Shown: positions 33,311 to 45,447, counted from the stretch's first letter. The stretch is DNA of 64,000 bases from Azolla caroliniana (GCA_043228905.1 JBHGNT010000013.1:5518001-5582000), one strand, 5' to 3'. Made by a program: numbers and translations. The notes: a model not told the origin generated them from the sequence alone.

Positions 33311-35567
33311 TTAACAATTTGTCATCCTTGATTCCTTGACTCCCAAATCAACCCTTAATTTGCAGTTCTTATCTAGTGGTACTCCAATAGGTTTGCATCC
33401 AAGCATACCATACTTCTTCAACATAGTTGTTGCATACTGTTTTTGCAACATATATATACCACTTTTAGATCTGATCATCTCAATACCAAGAAAGTATCTC
33501 AGATCTCCCAAATCCTTCATCTGAACTTGCATTTCCAGATTTTTCTTCAACTTGTTTCTTCCATGGAATCACCTCCAATGATTAAATCATCTACATAAAT
33601 CAAAATAACAACAATGCAATCATTTATCCTTTTTACATACAATGAAGGATCAGCTTTTGACATTTTGAAGGCAAGTTTTTTCAAAGATTCTGAAAGTTCC
33701 CTATGCCACATTCTCGGTGCTTGTGTCAGTCCATAGAAAGCCTTTTTCAGCTTAGAGACATATTCTGGATGCTTCTTGTCTTCAAAACCTAGTGGTTGAC
33801 ACATATACACTTCTTCTTCTAAGTTACCCTATAGAAAAGCATTTTTTACATCCATATGATGCAAACCCCATCTTCTGGTTGCACCTACAACCAGTATTGT
33901 CCTCAATGTTGCCATCTTTGCAACCGGTGCAAATGTCTCATCATAATCAATCCCTTGCATTTGGGCATATCCCTTTGCAATAAGTCTTGCTTTATGTCTA
34001 CTAACATTTCCATTGGAATCATGTTTTGTTTTGTAGACCCATTTGTAAACCACCACATTTTTTCCTTTTGGTAACTTCACTAAATCCTATGTTTTATTTT
34101 TAGCCAATGCATCAATCTCTTCTTGCATTGCATCTACCCATTTCTTCTCAGCTTTTGCTTCTTCAAAATAGTTTGGATCAAAGATCTATACCACTTTAGA
34201 CATATATGCATAATGCATAGCCATAAATGTATCACAACCAAATCTCTCAACAATTTTTTTCTCTCTATCGGATCTTCTCCGTTTTTGACTTGCATCCTTC
34301 AATGCTTTTTCCATCCCAAGGATTTTCAAGGCTCTTATACCCAACTTATCATCCAATGATGTATCTGAATCTACATTTTCCATGTTTTTAGATCCATCAT
34401 CAAGCATTTCATATTTTGGCATTTTCTATTTTCCCTTTTTATCATCATATTGTTTATGTCCTCCACTTTTTCCGCTCCATGCATTTGAATAAGATTTACT
34501 ACCTAAGTTTCTAGATGGTCCAGAACATTCTGTTGATGTTGAACTTTGTTGTCCAACATTGTTTCCATCTCTATGGTAATCTCTGCCATTTTCAAATTTA
34601 TCTCAATCTTCATTTTCACAGTCGTCATCAGTTTCTACATTTTGTTTTGGGTTGTACAAGTTGCCCAACTCATCAAATATCCCATCCCGACTTACCACAA
34701 TCTTTTTTGTCAAAGGGTTATAGCATCTATACCCTTTTTGCTCCTTTGAATATCCAACAAAAATACATTTTTTAGCTTTTGGATCAAGCTTACTTCTCAC
34801 TTCAGCAAGTACATGGACATAAGCAAGGCATCCAAACACTTTTAAGTGTTCTAAACTAGGCTTCCTGCCATAGAAACACTCTTCAAGAGTTACTTCATGT
34901 ACTCCCGATATTATACATCTATTTAGAATATAATTTGCTATATTTACAGCTTCTACCCAGTAATACATATTTTTCTCTATCATTAAAGCCCTTGCTATGT
35001 TCACCAAGGTTCTGTTTTTTCTCTCTACAACTCCATTTTGCTGTGGAGTGCATCTACATGTAAATTGTCTTCTTATTCCTTGATTGCATAGAAAACCAGA
35101 AAATTCTTTGGAGAAATATTCTCCTCCTCCATCAGATCTTGAACATTTTATTCTTGTTTCAGCCTGCTTTTCTAGCACGCATTTAAACTTACGAAAGCAA
35201 TCAAACACTTCACTTTTCTCCTTCATAAAGTAAACCCTTGTTTTCCTTGAGCAATCATCAATAAACGTTACATAAAATCTACAAACACCGATACATGCAT
35301 TTTTTGTTGGTCCCCATACATCCGTATGTTCTAAATCCAACAAATTTTTGCTTACATGTCTTTCATGAGAGAAAGGCAACCTATTTTGCTTTCCATATTG
35401 GCATGCTTCACATATTTCTCCGGTCTCACAATCTTTCAACTTAGGCAGTCCAACCACTTCATTTTTCCTCAACATATTTTTCAGGGTTTGCATGCTTATG
35501 TGTCCGATTCTTTTATGCCACATTTTTACATCTGAGATTACACTCATTCCTTCTACAAACATGATTG
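33311..35567 (-). pseudogene. pol: Copia E integrase and RT
   Basis: Integrase runs 35562-34603: a finger with WHKRIGH and CEACQYGKQ, then DVWGPT, FIDDCSRKTRVYF and NGVVERKNR (D, D, E present), and CIFVGYSKEQKGYRCYNP. RT follows: KWVYKTKHDSNGNVSRHKAR and HHMDVKNAFL (34080-33829), YVDDLIIGG (about 33590) and MKDLGDLRYFLGIEM (33510). A stop or frame change lies between 34603 and 34080 and again at 33550. RNase H is absent beyond KLRVDLG. The integrase part is well preserved. Confidence 0.85.
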
Positions 35568-35572
35568 TAATC

Positions 35573-36149
35573 TGACAGGAATATGCTGAATATTGCTCGG
35601 TCGCAACCGAGTCTTAGGATCAACCACAGAAAGATGGGAATAAAAATGCACGTATACACACAAACAATAGAGCAAGAAAGAGTACACAGGATGTTTACGT
35701 GGAAAACCCTAAACAGGAAAAACCACGGGAGCCCACTAGCTCCAAACTATCACTATGTCTACAAGAATACAACAAAAGGAACACAGAGGCAACGACCTCT
35801 TGCTCACAATCTTCGCTTGGCGGCGGTTACAACAGAGACTCACACTGTATCTCTCTTTCTCTCTGTACAACAACTACTCATACAACGATCTGCAACCACA
35901 CTTAATAGTGTTTGCCCTAGGTCATATTTATACTAATATGACTTTAGGACTATTTACAAATATAGCCCCAATGGGCTTCTCACAAACATATTTACATATA
36001 TGTGCCTTCATCTGGTGAGAGGTTCTCACCGGGCCTGCATCATCTGGTTCTCACCGGGTCTTCCTTGCCAGGTACTCATCATCTGGTTCTCACCGGGTCT
36101 TCCTTGACGGGTACTCATCATCCCATCTGGAGGGACCGAAATCCCAACA
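35573..36149 (-). repeat. 3' LTR of copia F
   Basis: 577 bp; plus strand TGACAGGAATATGC to AATCCCAACA. It contains about two more copies of a CTCACCGGGT..CATCATC minisatellite unit than the other LTR of the same element. Confidence 0.92.
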
Positions 36150-36312
36150 ATCTCCCCCTTCACTTCGGTATGGGATATTTGGTTAGTCTGATCCGCTTTC
36201 GACACATGTCGAGCTTGTTGGGTGTCAACCCCTTGGTCAACATATTCAACCCATTCTCCTCCGTGTGGATCTTCGTCAGCATGAACTCTCGGTCTTCCAC
36301 TCGCTCCTGGAT

Positions 36313-37427
36313 CTAGTGATACCTGCGTTGGATGTACTTCGTCCTAGAATGGTATGCCGAGTTCTTTGCAAGGTGGATGGCACTTTGACTATCGCAATAG
36401 AGTTGGTATTCCTCTTGCCAGATCCCTAGCTCTCCGATGAAGTCCTTTATCCATAATATTTCCTTGCCGGCTTCCACAACTACCATGTATTTCGCCTCCG
36501 TGGTTGACAACGGAACCGTCTTCTGCAGCCTCGACTGCCACGAAACAACATCCCTTGCATATGTCATAACATATCCGGATGTTGACCGGCTGGTATCCAC
36601 ATCAGTCGACATATCAGAATCGGTAAAACCGTCGAGATGGGGTTTACTGGAGCCGAATCAGAGGCACATACTTGAGGTGCCTTTCAAGTACCGGAGTATC
36701 CACTTTACCGCGTTCCAGTGCTCTCTTCCAGGATTGCTCATGAACCGGCTCACCACTCTGACTGCATATCCAACATCCGGTCGAGTACACACCATTGCGT
36801 ACATCAAGCTCCCAACCACAAAGGCGTATGGAATCTTCATCATATCTGCCTTCTCTACCTTTGTCCTCAGGCTCTGCTTTCCAGATAGATTGCAATTTGG
36901 TGGAAGTGTCGATCCGACCAGTCACACGTCCGACATGTTGAACCGTTGAAGCACCTTTGTCACGTACTTTTCCTGTGACAGCCACAATAGCTTCTTTGAC
37001 CGATGTCGGATGATGTGCATCCCCAATATCTGTCTTGCCGAACCCAAGTCTTTCATTGAGAAGGTCCGATTAAGGGCCTTCTTCAACATCCGTATCTTGA
37101 CTTGGTCTCGTCCGACAATCAACATGTGGTCCACGTACAGGAGCAATATCAAGAAAACGGCCGGTTCTTCGAGTGTCAACCGGCTCCTAGCCGGGTAGGT
37201 CCATATCTCATCGAACCGATCTTTACCAGTCGCTTCGGAGTTCATTATCTTCTTCGTCGACTCCCAATCAACAATGGTCTTATCCTCCATGAAGATAATA
37301 TCTCAACTCCATAAAACCTTCTTGTCGACCGGATCCCACACTCGGTAACCAAACTCATCATCGCCGTATCCGAGGAATATGCAAGGCCGAGACTTAGGAT
37401 CCAACTTCGCTCTCCGGTCCTTTGCAA
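36313..37427 (-). pseudogene. pol: Copia F RT remnant and RNase H
   Basis: From right to left: CIFLGYGDDEFGYRVW (integrase tail), then a jump to LILLLYVDHMLIVG, so the N-terminal half of RT is deleted and the second Asp of the YVDD box is His. Then MKDLGSARQILGMHI, SLMYAMVCTRPDVGYAV, GYVMTYARDVVSW and LYCDSQSAIHLAKN of RNase H. Stops and frame changes occur throughout. Confidence 0.8.
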
Positions 37428-37430
37428 CGT

Positions 37431-38233
37431 TGTCGTGCCTTTCGGCTCCGGATTGTTGCGTGAGTCGAGTGGGAACCACTGAGGTTTTAGACTAGGAGAA
37501 AGAAGAATATGAGATAAGGCTAGTAATGAATAGGTAGAAGGATAGGTAAGTTATGAATCTCCTGAATCCCACGAATATATTATATTAATTGATGTTTTAG
37601 GAAATATATCCAATTTCCAAATTTTTCACACACACCCATTACATTGTGCTCCCCATCCTTATATAATGATGAGAGAGTCTTCACAATCCATGCCTTTTTC
37701 TCTAACTATAGACTATATGCTTTATCTAACATGCTTTTTATAAAGTCATGCGTTTTTTTATTGACTATAGTGTTCATGCACGCTAGATGTGCATGTGTAG
37801 CTTTTTCTTTTATCATGCGTGTTCTTCTAACTAAAGTTTATCCTAGCGTGAACTTACCTTTCTATGCGGGACGTTTACTCTTTTAACACTAATGATATGT
37901 TAGTGTAATGGTAAGGCTTCACATTATAAATATAGAGGTGCAAGGTTCGAATCTTGCCCTATGCATGTAACAATCTTTTCTTTTATTTACAAATTTGTCT
38001 CTTCATCCTGTTCTCACCGGTTCTTACTGGGTCTGCTTCATCCGGTTCTCACTGGTTTTCTTTATTCTGTTCTTACCGGGTCCTCATTATCGGTCCTCTT
38101 TGTCCGTTTCTCACTGACTCTCACCGGCCTTCTTTATTCGGCTCTTCCCGGGTCCTCCTTATTGGTTCCTCCTTGCTCCATCCGGAGGGACAAAAATGCA
38201 ATTTTCTCATAGTGTCCGAATTACACTATGACA
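37431..38233 (-). repeat. Solo-LTR-like insertion in copia F
   Basis: 803 bp starting TGTCGTGCC and ending CTATGACA, flanked by ACGT on both sides (37427-37430, 38234-38237). Removing it rejoins the copia coding sequence. Its right part carries CACCGGTTC..GGGTCTGCTTCATCCGG repeats and CATCCGGAGGGAC, as in copia F-type LTRs, so in minus sense it would start TGTCATAGTG. A 4-bp duplication is short for an LTR element; a mutated fifth base is possible. Confidence 0.6.
37893..37965 (+). other. tRNA-like module inside the solo LTR
   Basis: A box TAGTGTAATGG (37901-37911) and B box GGTTCGAATCT (37944-37954), 43 bases apart. No intact cloverleaf was found. Confidence 0.5.
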
Positions 38234-39300
38234 ACGTGCATGTAAGTGAGACAACCCGGAACACCTTTAGATGCTGGTAGGACACTTCCTTACCGGTCCA
38301 TACTCTTTGTGGCATGTCTCCATCCAAGGGTACTAAGGGTGATCTGTTTATCACGTACGTCGTTGTCGTCAGCGCATCAGCCCAAAACATCTTGGGTAAC
38401 TTTGCATGTGCTAGCATACTCCAGACCTTCTCCATTATGGTCTGGTTCATCCTCACGGCCAACCCGTTGAGTTCCGGTGTCTTCGGCACAATAAATTCGA
38501 GCCGGATTCCCTTCAAGCGGCAGTACTCCTCGAACTGCCCCTAGTATTCTCCTCCGTTATCTGCTCGAACCGCCTTCAGCTTCCAGCCGGTTTACCTCTC
38601 CACTCTTGCGTGGAGCTCCTTGAGGACGGATAACACCTGATCCTTCGTCTTCAGCGGTGTGGCCCATAGCTTCCAGCATGTGACTTCGTGTCCACTTGAT
38701 ACACATCAGTATGCATCAGCTCCAGTGGTGCATTCCGTCTCATCGGTGGCCTTGATTCGAAGGAAGTCCGGTTTTGCTTACCGGCCAGGCAATCGGTGCA
38801 CTTCTCAAGATGCACGTCTTTCACTGGAATGAGGTTGTATTTGGCAAGCCTCCTCATCCCCTTCTCACTCATGTGACACATTCTCTTGTGCCACAGCTCA
38901 CCGGCAGTGTCAGATGTTACGTTCACTTCTTCCGGGCATATCCGGGCATTCATCAGTTACAATGTGTTGACCTTTCGGGCCCGAGCCACTATAAGGCTCC
39001 CTTTGCTGAACTTCATGACACCATTCCGGATGCTACCCGTGTAGCCTTCATCATCTAGCCGACCAACTGATCTCAGGTTGAGGCGAACCTCCGGAACGTG
39101 TCAGACATCCTTCAACAGCATCTTGCATCCAGTTGGTGTTGTCAACCACACGTCTCCTATCCCGACAATTCGGCATGTTCCCTCATTCCCCATCCAACAT
39201 AGCCGTGCTCGCCGCCTGTGTAGGATGAGAAGCATTTCCGGTCCGGAGTAAGATGGAACGACGCCCCAGAATCGACAACCCATGTTGTCTCATCGTTGGC
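38234..39300 (-). pseudogene. pol: Copia F protease and integrase, deleted core
   Basis: Protease: WVVDSGASFHLTPDRKCF near 39270. Integrase finger: LWHKRMCHM and CTDCLAGKQNRTSF (38900-38770), then LELMHTDV. The segment that normally holds the second Asp (FVTFIDDYS) is missing, and the frame resumes with LKTKDQVLS and LEFIVPKTPELNGLAVRMNQT, in which the usual Glu of the NGLAER motif is Val. Integrase is inactive. Confidence 0.78.
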
Positions 39301-39309
39301 AAGGTTCAG

Positions 39310-40190
39310 TTCATTCTCCTCAGTGATGAGCATTATTTACTCTTCACTTGCCGTGATTGCCATCGTTCCCTTCCAGTCCAAACCATTTCGGTCTAGAGAC
39401 GCTTCGATTCTGTACTGTCGATTCCCTTGTCTTTTCAGAAATGCCGAGAGTTCCTCTGGAAGTGCCCTGGCTTCCCGCAATAAAAGCATGTGGGCCTCTC
39501 CCTTGACTTTGACTGTGTCCCCGACTTTTCCCGGTTCTAGGGACTCCAGTTTCTTTGTCTTCCAAGTTCCGATTCAGTAAGGAGTGCTTTGGGGTCGGAG
39601 ATCACCACTTTGTCTTTCCGACGCGCCTCCTCATCTAGCAAGCTCGACTTGACTCTTGCTCGGGACAACTATTTTCCTTCCGCCCCAGCGTTGCCCAAAG
39701 TGACAAGTAACGTCTCCCAACTATCCGGGAGGGAACCGAGCAGAAGTAATGCTAGTACCTCATCGGCGAGAGGTACTTCCAACAATGTTGCCTGGTGAAT
39801 GAGCCCCTGGAAGGCATTCATGTGCTTCGCCATGCTGGAGCCATCTTGGTACAAGACCTACATTAGCTTCCGGAACACCAAAACGTGATTAACGGCATTC
39901 TGGTTCTGGAACATGATGTCGATCTTCTCCCAAAGTTCTTGAGCCTTGGTCTCTTTATTGAAGTTGGTGTACAGGCTCATGTCGATGAAGCACCGGATGT
40001 ATGCCGTCGTCTTCATGTGCATCACCTCCCACACTGTGGCATCGATCATATCCGGCCTCTTGTCCCCGAATTGAACCGGCAACCAAAGATCTTTAACCAC
40101 CAGCATGTCCCTCATCTTCGACTTCCACACTGAGTAGTTGGAGCCGGTGAGCTTGAACATGCCGCCGAAAGGTTCTTCCATTTTCTGTGT
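39310..40190 (-). pseudogene. gag: Copia F gag
   Basis: gag starts near 40180 with MEEPFGGMFKLTGSNYSVWKSKM, the usual copia gag opening, followed by KDLWLPVQFGDKRP and an LTLGNAG segment near 39690. A knuckle CFYCGKPGHFQRN near 39470 lacks its last Cys. A stop near 39857 and a frame change split the sequence. Confidence 0.8.
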
Positions 40191-40195
40191 TGTTC

Positions 40196-40207
40196 GCTCT
40201 GATACTA
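40196..40207 (-). other. Primer binding site of copia F, tRNA-iMet type
   Basis: Element sense TAGTATCAGAGC, one base from the usual TGGTATCAGAGC, three bases from the LTR end. Confidence 0.75.
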
Positions 40208-40210
40208 GTT

Positions 40211-40765
40211 TGACAGGAATATGCAGAATATTGCTCGGTCGCAACTGAGTCTTAGGATCAACCATAGAAAGATGGGAATAGGAAGAAATGCACGTATACA
40301 CACAAAAAATAGAGCAAGAAAGAGTACACAAGATGTTTACATGGAAAACCCTAAACAGGAACAACCACGGGAGCCCACTAGCTCCAAACTATCACTATGT
40401 CTAGAAAAATACAACAAAAGGAACATAGAGGCAACGACCTCGTGCTCACAATCTTCGCTTGGCGGCGGTTACAACAGAGACTCACATTGTATCTCTCTCT
40501 CTCTCTGTACAATAGTTACTCATACAATGATCTTGTACAATAGTTACTCTACAATGATCTGCAACCACAGTTAATGGTGTTTGCCCTAGGTCATATTTAT
40601 ACTAATATGACTTTAGGACTATCTACAAATATAGCCCCAATGGGCTTCTTAGAAACATATTTACATATATGTGCCTTCCTCCGGTGAGAGGTTCTCACCG
40701 GGCCTGCATCATCTGGTTCTCACCGGGTACTCATCATCCCATCCGGAGGAACCGAAATCCCAACA
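40211..40765 (-). repeat. 5' LTR of copia F
   Basis: 555 bp; plus strand TGACAGGAATATGC to AATCCCAACA, followed by TAATC. Has an extra ACAATAGTTACTC-type duplication near 40510-40560 relative to the other LTR. Confidence 0.92.
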
Positions 40766-40770
40766 TAATC

Positions 40771-42115
40771 TTCCTATGCATATCAACATCAAAAACAAAC
40801 GTTCTTCCTTGTCGTTTTCTTTTTGTAATGAGCTTTCCATTTTTCTCTACAAAGCATCCACTTTGCTTAAACTTGACTTGCATTCCTTTCTCTAGTATCT
40901 GTCCAATAGAAATCAAATTTTTAGCAAGATTTGTAACATGCATTACATTCAACATATACTTTGTTTTTCCTTTTTCTTCCGACAATGGGATATCTCCAAC
41001 ATGCTGAATTTGGTGAGTAGTATTATAACCTGTCTGTACATAACCAGAAATCTCTGGTTCTCTTAAACTCTCAAACTAGTTTGCATGTCCAGTCATATGA
41101 TTTGATGTCCCTGAATCTACATACCACGTAAAAACTTCATTACATTTCTGTGAGCATTCAGCCATTGCTGCTGTTTTATGTTGCATCACAAATGCACCAT
41201 ATTTATCACAATCTTCACTAGTTGAGGCATAGTTTTTCTGTTGTCTCTTCCCTCTTTTCTGATCATTTTTCTTCTTATAGCATTCAGCCTGTGTATGGCC
41301 TGGCTTTCCACAATACTAGCAACCATCATCATTCAAATAGGTTTGCTTACCTCTATCTCGATTGCTCCCCCTTCCTCTGATGTTGTTTCTTCCCTTAATA
41401 GCTTGTTGTCCTCTTCCTTGATAATTATTGTTGTTGGTTCTAGCTAAACCAAATCTTCCATGGCCTCTTCCTCAGCCTCTTATAGCACTATTATAGAGGG
41501 CTTGCCCCTCATTCTCTGAGTTTCCTTTGTTTACATCATCTATCTGATTTCTTTCTTCTAATACAAGCATTGAAACCAGATCTAGAAAACTTGGGATACT
41601 TGTGAGAATAGATGTTTTAAAGCTCTGGTATTTAAGAATATTTCCACCTTATCATCATCTTCTACCTTCACATTAATAGAAGCAAGTGACTCACATATGC
41701 TCTTAATTTTCAGAGCATACTCATTTACTGACATCTTACCTTTTTCCAAGGTATTTAGCTCAGTCTTCAACTGAAGCTTTCTTGCCTTTGTATTCACTGC
41801 AAACAGTTTTACCAAACTGTTCCAAGCTTCTTTTGGAAGCATAACATCCTATATATGTCCAAGCATCGAGTTTGAGATGCTAAGTGACAACCAATGCAAT
41901 ACCTTTCTTGCCCCTTGATTCCAATCTTTAAATGCTTTAATCTGTGCAACAATTGCATTCTCTTCTGGGATCTCTGGAGCCTCTTCTAGGTCTCCTTCAA
42001 TATAATCCCAATATCCTTTTCCCATGGGGAAATTTGTCATTCTAAATTTGCACGCCAGGAAATTGTTTTTATCTAATTTTTCTGTCACTATTTAGCTTCC
42101 ATTTTTAGCAGCCAT
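40771..42115 (-). pseudogene. gag: Copia E gag, protease and start of integrase
   Basis: gag begins near 42115 (MAAKNGS, then an immediate stop), continues as TEKLDKNNFLACKFRM, YWDYIEGDL and MLPKEAWNSLVKLF, then a CCHC knuckle (YCGKPGHTQAEC, first Cys changed to a stop, near 41310), protease WYVDSGTSNHMTGHAN (about 41110) and a pre-integrase segment LISIGQILEKGMQVKF (about 40900). Copia F then interrupts and the frame continues at 35567. Confidence 0.8.
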
Positions 42116-42179
42116 TCTCTTATTCAAATTAGGGCTTTTGCTACAGTTTACTTCAAAAACAACTCTCTGATTTAGATCA

Positions 42180-42428
42180 ATAAACAAAAACAGGATTTAG
42201 GGAAGAACCGATGTTCGGAAATAACCGATAGTCGGAGAGTCGAAAATAGTGATAATGATGTGTAGCATAGGCTACATTTGTAAATAGCCCATACAGTCTA
42301 TAAGTATAAATACACTTAGGGAAAAACGTTAGTTGTGTACATGTGAGGAACTATGTAGAGAGATAGTGAGTGTGAAGCAGTGCGTGAGTGGGAGATAGAC
42401 ACACACAGAGAGTGGCGCCATAGCTTTG
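42180..42428 (+). repeat. Older copia LTR (G1), left part
   Basis: Shares GAAGAACCGATGTTCGG, GATAGTCG and GGGCTACA/AGGCTACATTTGTAAATA blocks with the LTR of copia G (61759-62330). Its own start is missing. Copia B interrupts it at 42429. Confidence 0.6.
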
Positions 42429-42822
42429 TGTAAAAAATAGCGTGCGGAAGCAAGTATAAAGACAGAACAGAAGGGAGAACACTCAGGTTTAATGGAGAGC
42501 TTAAGCTTACACGGTATACACGGGAGAGACAGAGAGAGTGAGAGAGAAGACTCAAAAACTATATTCAATAATAATACTCAGTCTGTACATAAGACGTGCT
42601 CAGTGAACACTTTTATACAAGTCCTAGAAGGACTGACCGAAGTACTAACAGTACTTCAATGCTCATCAAGAGCTCCTACACTAACTCCCAGATATACTCC
42701 TCACGGAATATCTTTCCTAACGACCTCCCGGTTTACGCACTCGACCTAACCGATTGGTCCCAACCGATCCGGTCCTCGACTTCTTCAGCCGATCTAGCCG
42801 ATGTTGAGCTTGTCTCTCAACA
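42429..42822 (-). repeat. 3' LTR of copia B
   Basis: 394 bp; plus strand TGTAAAAAATAGCG to GTCTCTCAACA. A polypurine tract (element sense GAGCTTGAGGGGGAG, 42823-42837) lies just inside, identical to that of copia A. Confidence 0.94.
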
Positions 42823-42837
42823 CTCCCCCTCAAGCTC

Positions 42838-44625
42838 AACTTGAGGCTCTTCGGGATCTTCACAGCGCCGGTTTCTCTTGGCTTCTTGCCTTGCTCGTGC
42901 TCCTTGACCTGTTCGATTCCGCGCGCTTCGACCCTTCCGGTCGGCTTGTCTGCTCATGCGGCCCTTATCAGCTCTTCTGTTGTTGCGGTGTTGACGCTTC
43001 TCCTGCTGCCTTTTTTTTCACTTGGGCCTCGGTTGATTTAGCGTATCTGAATCAAACATCCGAACCGACTCGGCTACCTCCGATCGGTTTTCATTCTCGT
43101 CCGAGTTGGCTGTCTCCAACTCGTCTTCGGTCTTCTCGCCCTCGATGGCGTTATCTTCCCCACACGTGGTTGGCTTCGGCTCTCTCCTTCGGCTCTCTCC
43201 TTCGGCTGCTCCCCTTCTGTCCGCTTTCGGACTTTTCCGTGGGTCCACCCTTGGCTTCTTCAGCCGATCCGAAGTCAAACTTGACAACCGAGTCAACCGA
43301 CTCGGACTCGGTGTCGCGGTCTCTGCTCCTTTCCTGTTGCCTTGCTTGGTCGTTCAGGACTGTTCTCCCCCTCAAGTTTGGCACGTCGAGGTGACGCAAT
43401 CTGAGTGCACCGGAGAATTGCCGCAACTTGTCCAGACCAAGAGGCTTTGTGAAGATGTCGGCACGTACTGAAGTTCGACCCAGAAAGGACACGCTCACGG
43501 ACGAAATGGTAATGCACGTCAATGTGCTTGGTCTGTGCGTGGAATACGGGGTTCTTCGCAAGCTGGATGCTGCTGAGGTTGTCGCAGTAGATCGTCGTCG
43601 GATCTGACACCTCCATCTGCAGGTCCTTAAGTAGCCGCTTCAACCATATGGCTTCGCATGTCGCGACAGCCGCTCCTCGGTACTCAGCTTAGGTGCTCAA
43701 CAGTGCAACTATCGGTTGCTTCTTACTGCTCCACGCGATCGCGGCACTCCCGAGGGAGAACGCGTATCCGGACGTGGATCGGCGATCGGCGGCGTTGCTA
43801 GCCCAATCAGCATCGGTGTAGCCGACTAACTGCACGGCTGCACCAGTCCGATATAGCAGTCCCCGATCCTTAGTGCCGCTGACATACCGAAGTATGCGTT
43901 GCGCACAGTGAAGGTGCTCCTCGGTAGGTCGCGCCATGAACTAACTGATCACTCCGACCAGATAACTGAGGTCGGGTCGGGTGATGGTTGTCGGGCCGCA
44001 TACCTTTCCCGTATCAGGACTAAGCTTGACAGTTCTGTCCAGAGGAATCGAGACGGACTTACAGTCGGCCATCCCGAATTTGAAGAGCATACTCAGCACG
44101 TAATGACGTTGGCTGATCAATATGCCTTCGGGGGTATGGATCACTTTGATCCCGAGGAAGTAATGAAGGTCCCCCAGATCCTTCATGTCGAACGATACCG
44201 CAAGCTGGAGCTTCACCCAGTTGATTTCACCTAGGTCGACGTCGGTGATGACCAAGTCATCAACATATAGCAAAATACTAACCGGTCCGAGTCGACCTTT
44301 CCGGATGAACAGGGAAGAGTCCGATTTTGACGTGATGAAGCCCATCCGACGCAGTTGTTGCGTGATCTTCGCGTTCCAGGCACACGGGGCTTGCTTCAGT
44401 CCGTAAAGGGACTTCTTCAGTTGGCATACTGCCAAGGAGTTCGTTCCGGAGTGAAATCCGGGGGGCTGTACCATGTACACCTGTTCCTCAAGGTCACCTT
44501 GCAGGAACACATTCTTTACATCCATCTGATGTAGGTGCCACCCCTTGGCCACGGCTACGGCGAGCAAAACACGGACGTTCGTCATTGTGCCACGTGTGGT
44601 CGTCGATAAAGGAGACGAAATATCG
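42838..44625 (-). pseudogene. pol: Copia B RT, RNase H and fused charged tail
   Basis: RT starts mid-domain with VRVLLAVAVAKGWHLHQMD (about 44570), then QVYMVQPPGF, LKKSLYGLKQAP and ILLYVDDLVI (about 44260, catalytic pair intact), then MKDLGDLHYFLGI. RNase H: YTDADWASN (about 43820), a TAA at 43691-43689, EVSDPTTIYCDNLSSIQLAKNPVFH and ADIFTKPLGLDKLRQF. About 30 bases are lost with a frame change near 43480. After LRGR the frame continues without a stop as QARQQERSRDRDTESESV and FDFGSAEEAKGG, then changes frame near 43170 and shows LETANSD and SEVAESVRMFDSD. This is the tail shared with copia A and H. Confidence 0.8.
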
Positions 44626-45447
44626 GCTCCCGCCAAAACTAACGTTTTGTGGCAGGCCCCATACATCGGAGTGTATAAGGTCGACCTTGTTCCGGCTCCG
44701 ATTTCGCTCGTTCGGGAAAGGAAGTCGGTGTTGCTTCCCGAGCAAGCAGGCTTCACAAATTTGTGCCTTTGAGCCACTAAATTTCGGCAATCTGAACACT
44801 ACCTGTTTCGATTGTAGATCTTGAAGCCGCTGGTGGTTGACGTGGCCTGTCCGCTTGTGCCACAAGTCGATGTCCGACTCGGATTTTTGTCCCTTCGCGA
44901 ACATTGCGGTGCCGCCGTCAGTGGAGTCGAGGATGAACATCCTCCCGTCTCTGCGCCCTTGCGCAATCACACGACCTTCTTCCTCAATGAAGCACCCGAG
45001 GTGTGTAAACCGAACCTCCATCCCTTGGTCGACGATCTGTCCGACCGAGACCAAGTTTTTCGTGATTGTCAGAACGTGCAACACGTTCATGAGTTTCCCT
45101 TTCTGCCCGACATGGCAAAGGGGAACATCTCCGACATTCGAGATCGGATGCGGACTGTCGTCTCCAGTTGCGACTACTCCAGGTTGTATCGGATTTTCAA
45201 GGTACGAGAACCACTCCTTATGGCTCGTCATGTGGTTTGACGCGCCGGAGTCTACGTACGACACCTCGTCCGATCTCGGGGTGGTCTGTTTCATTGAGTT
45301 TGCTTCGTGTCTCGTCACGAAGGCAGTCCCTTCTCTGGCTCTCCCGGAGTCTTCGGCGTAGTGCGATCGTTGTCGATTTCCCTTGTCGTATGTATGGAGC
45401 CGTTCCCAGAACCAGTTCTCTCCGAATCGGCACGCTTCTTCCAGCAC
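44600..45447 (-). pseudogene. pol: Copia B protease and integrase N-terminus
   Basis: Protease: VSYVDSGASNHMTSHKEWF near 45240. Then LVSVGQIVDQGMEVRF, the finger with LWHKRTGHVNHQRL and CEACLLGKQHRLPF, DVWGLPQNVSFG and YFVSFIDDHT at about 44610. There the sequence jumps into RT in another frame, so the third integrase catalytic residue and the start of RT are gone. The open frame past the junction (to 44494) is not meaningful protein. Confidence 0.82.

Larger units (their letters stand above)
35573..40765 (-). mobile_element. Copia element F, complete ends, internally deleted
   Basis: 5,193 bp between LTRs of 577 and 555 bp with target duplication TAATC (35568-35572 and 40766-40770). In element sense: LTR, iMet-type primer site, gag, protease, partial integrase, RT remnant, RNase H, polypurine tract (36151-36167), LTR. 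A solo-LTR-like insertion (37431-38233) lies in the integrase/RT linker. Confidence 0.93.
33311..42115 (-). mobile_element. Copia element E, interrupted by copia F
   Basis: gag and protease at 42115-40771 and integrase to RT at 35567-33311 are collinear on the minus strand on either side of copia F, which inserted with duplication TAATC. The 3' part (rest of RNase H, LTR) is missing left of 33311, and no clear LTR or primer site is left at the right end. Confidence 0.8.

Noticed and set aside
42801-43394. 197-codon plus-strand open frame
   Set aside because: It is antisense to the conserved charged tail of copia B. The mirror frame in copia A (7644-8282) appears for the same reason.
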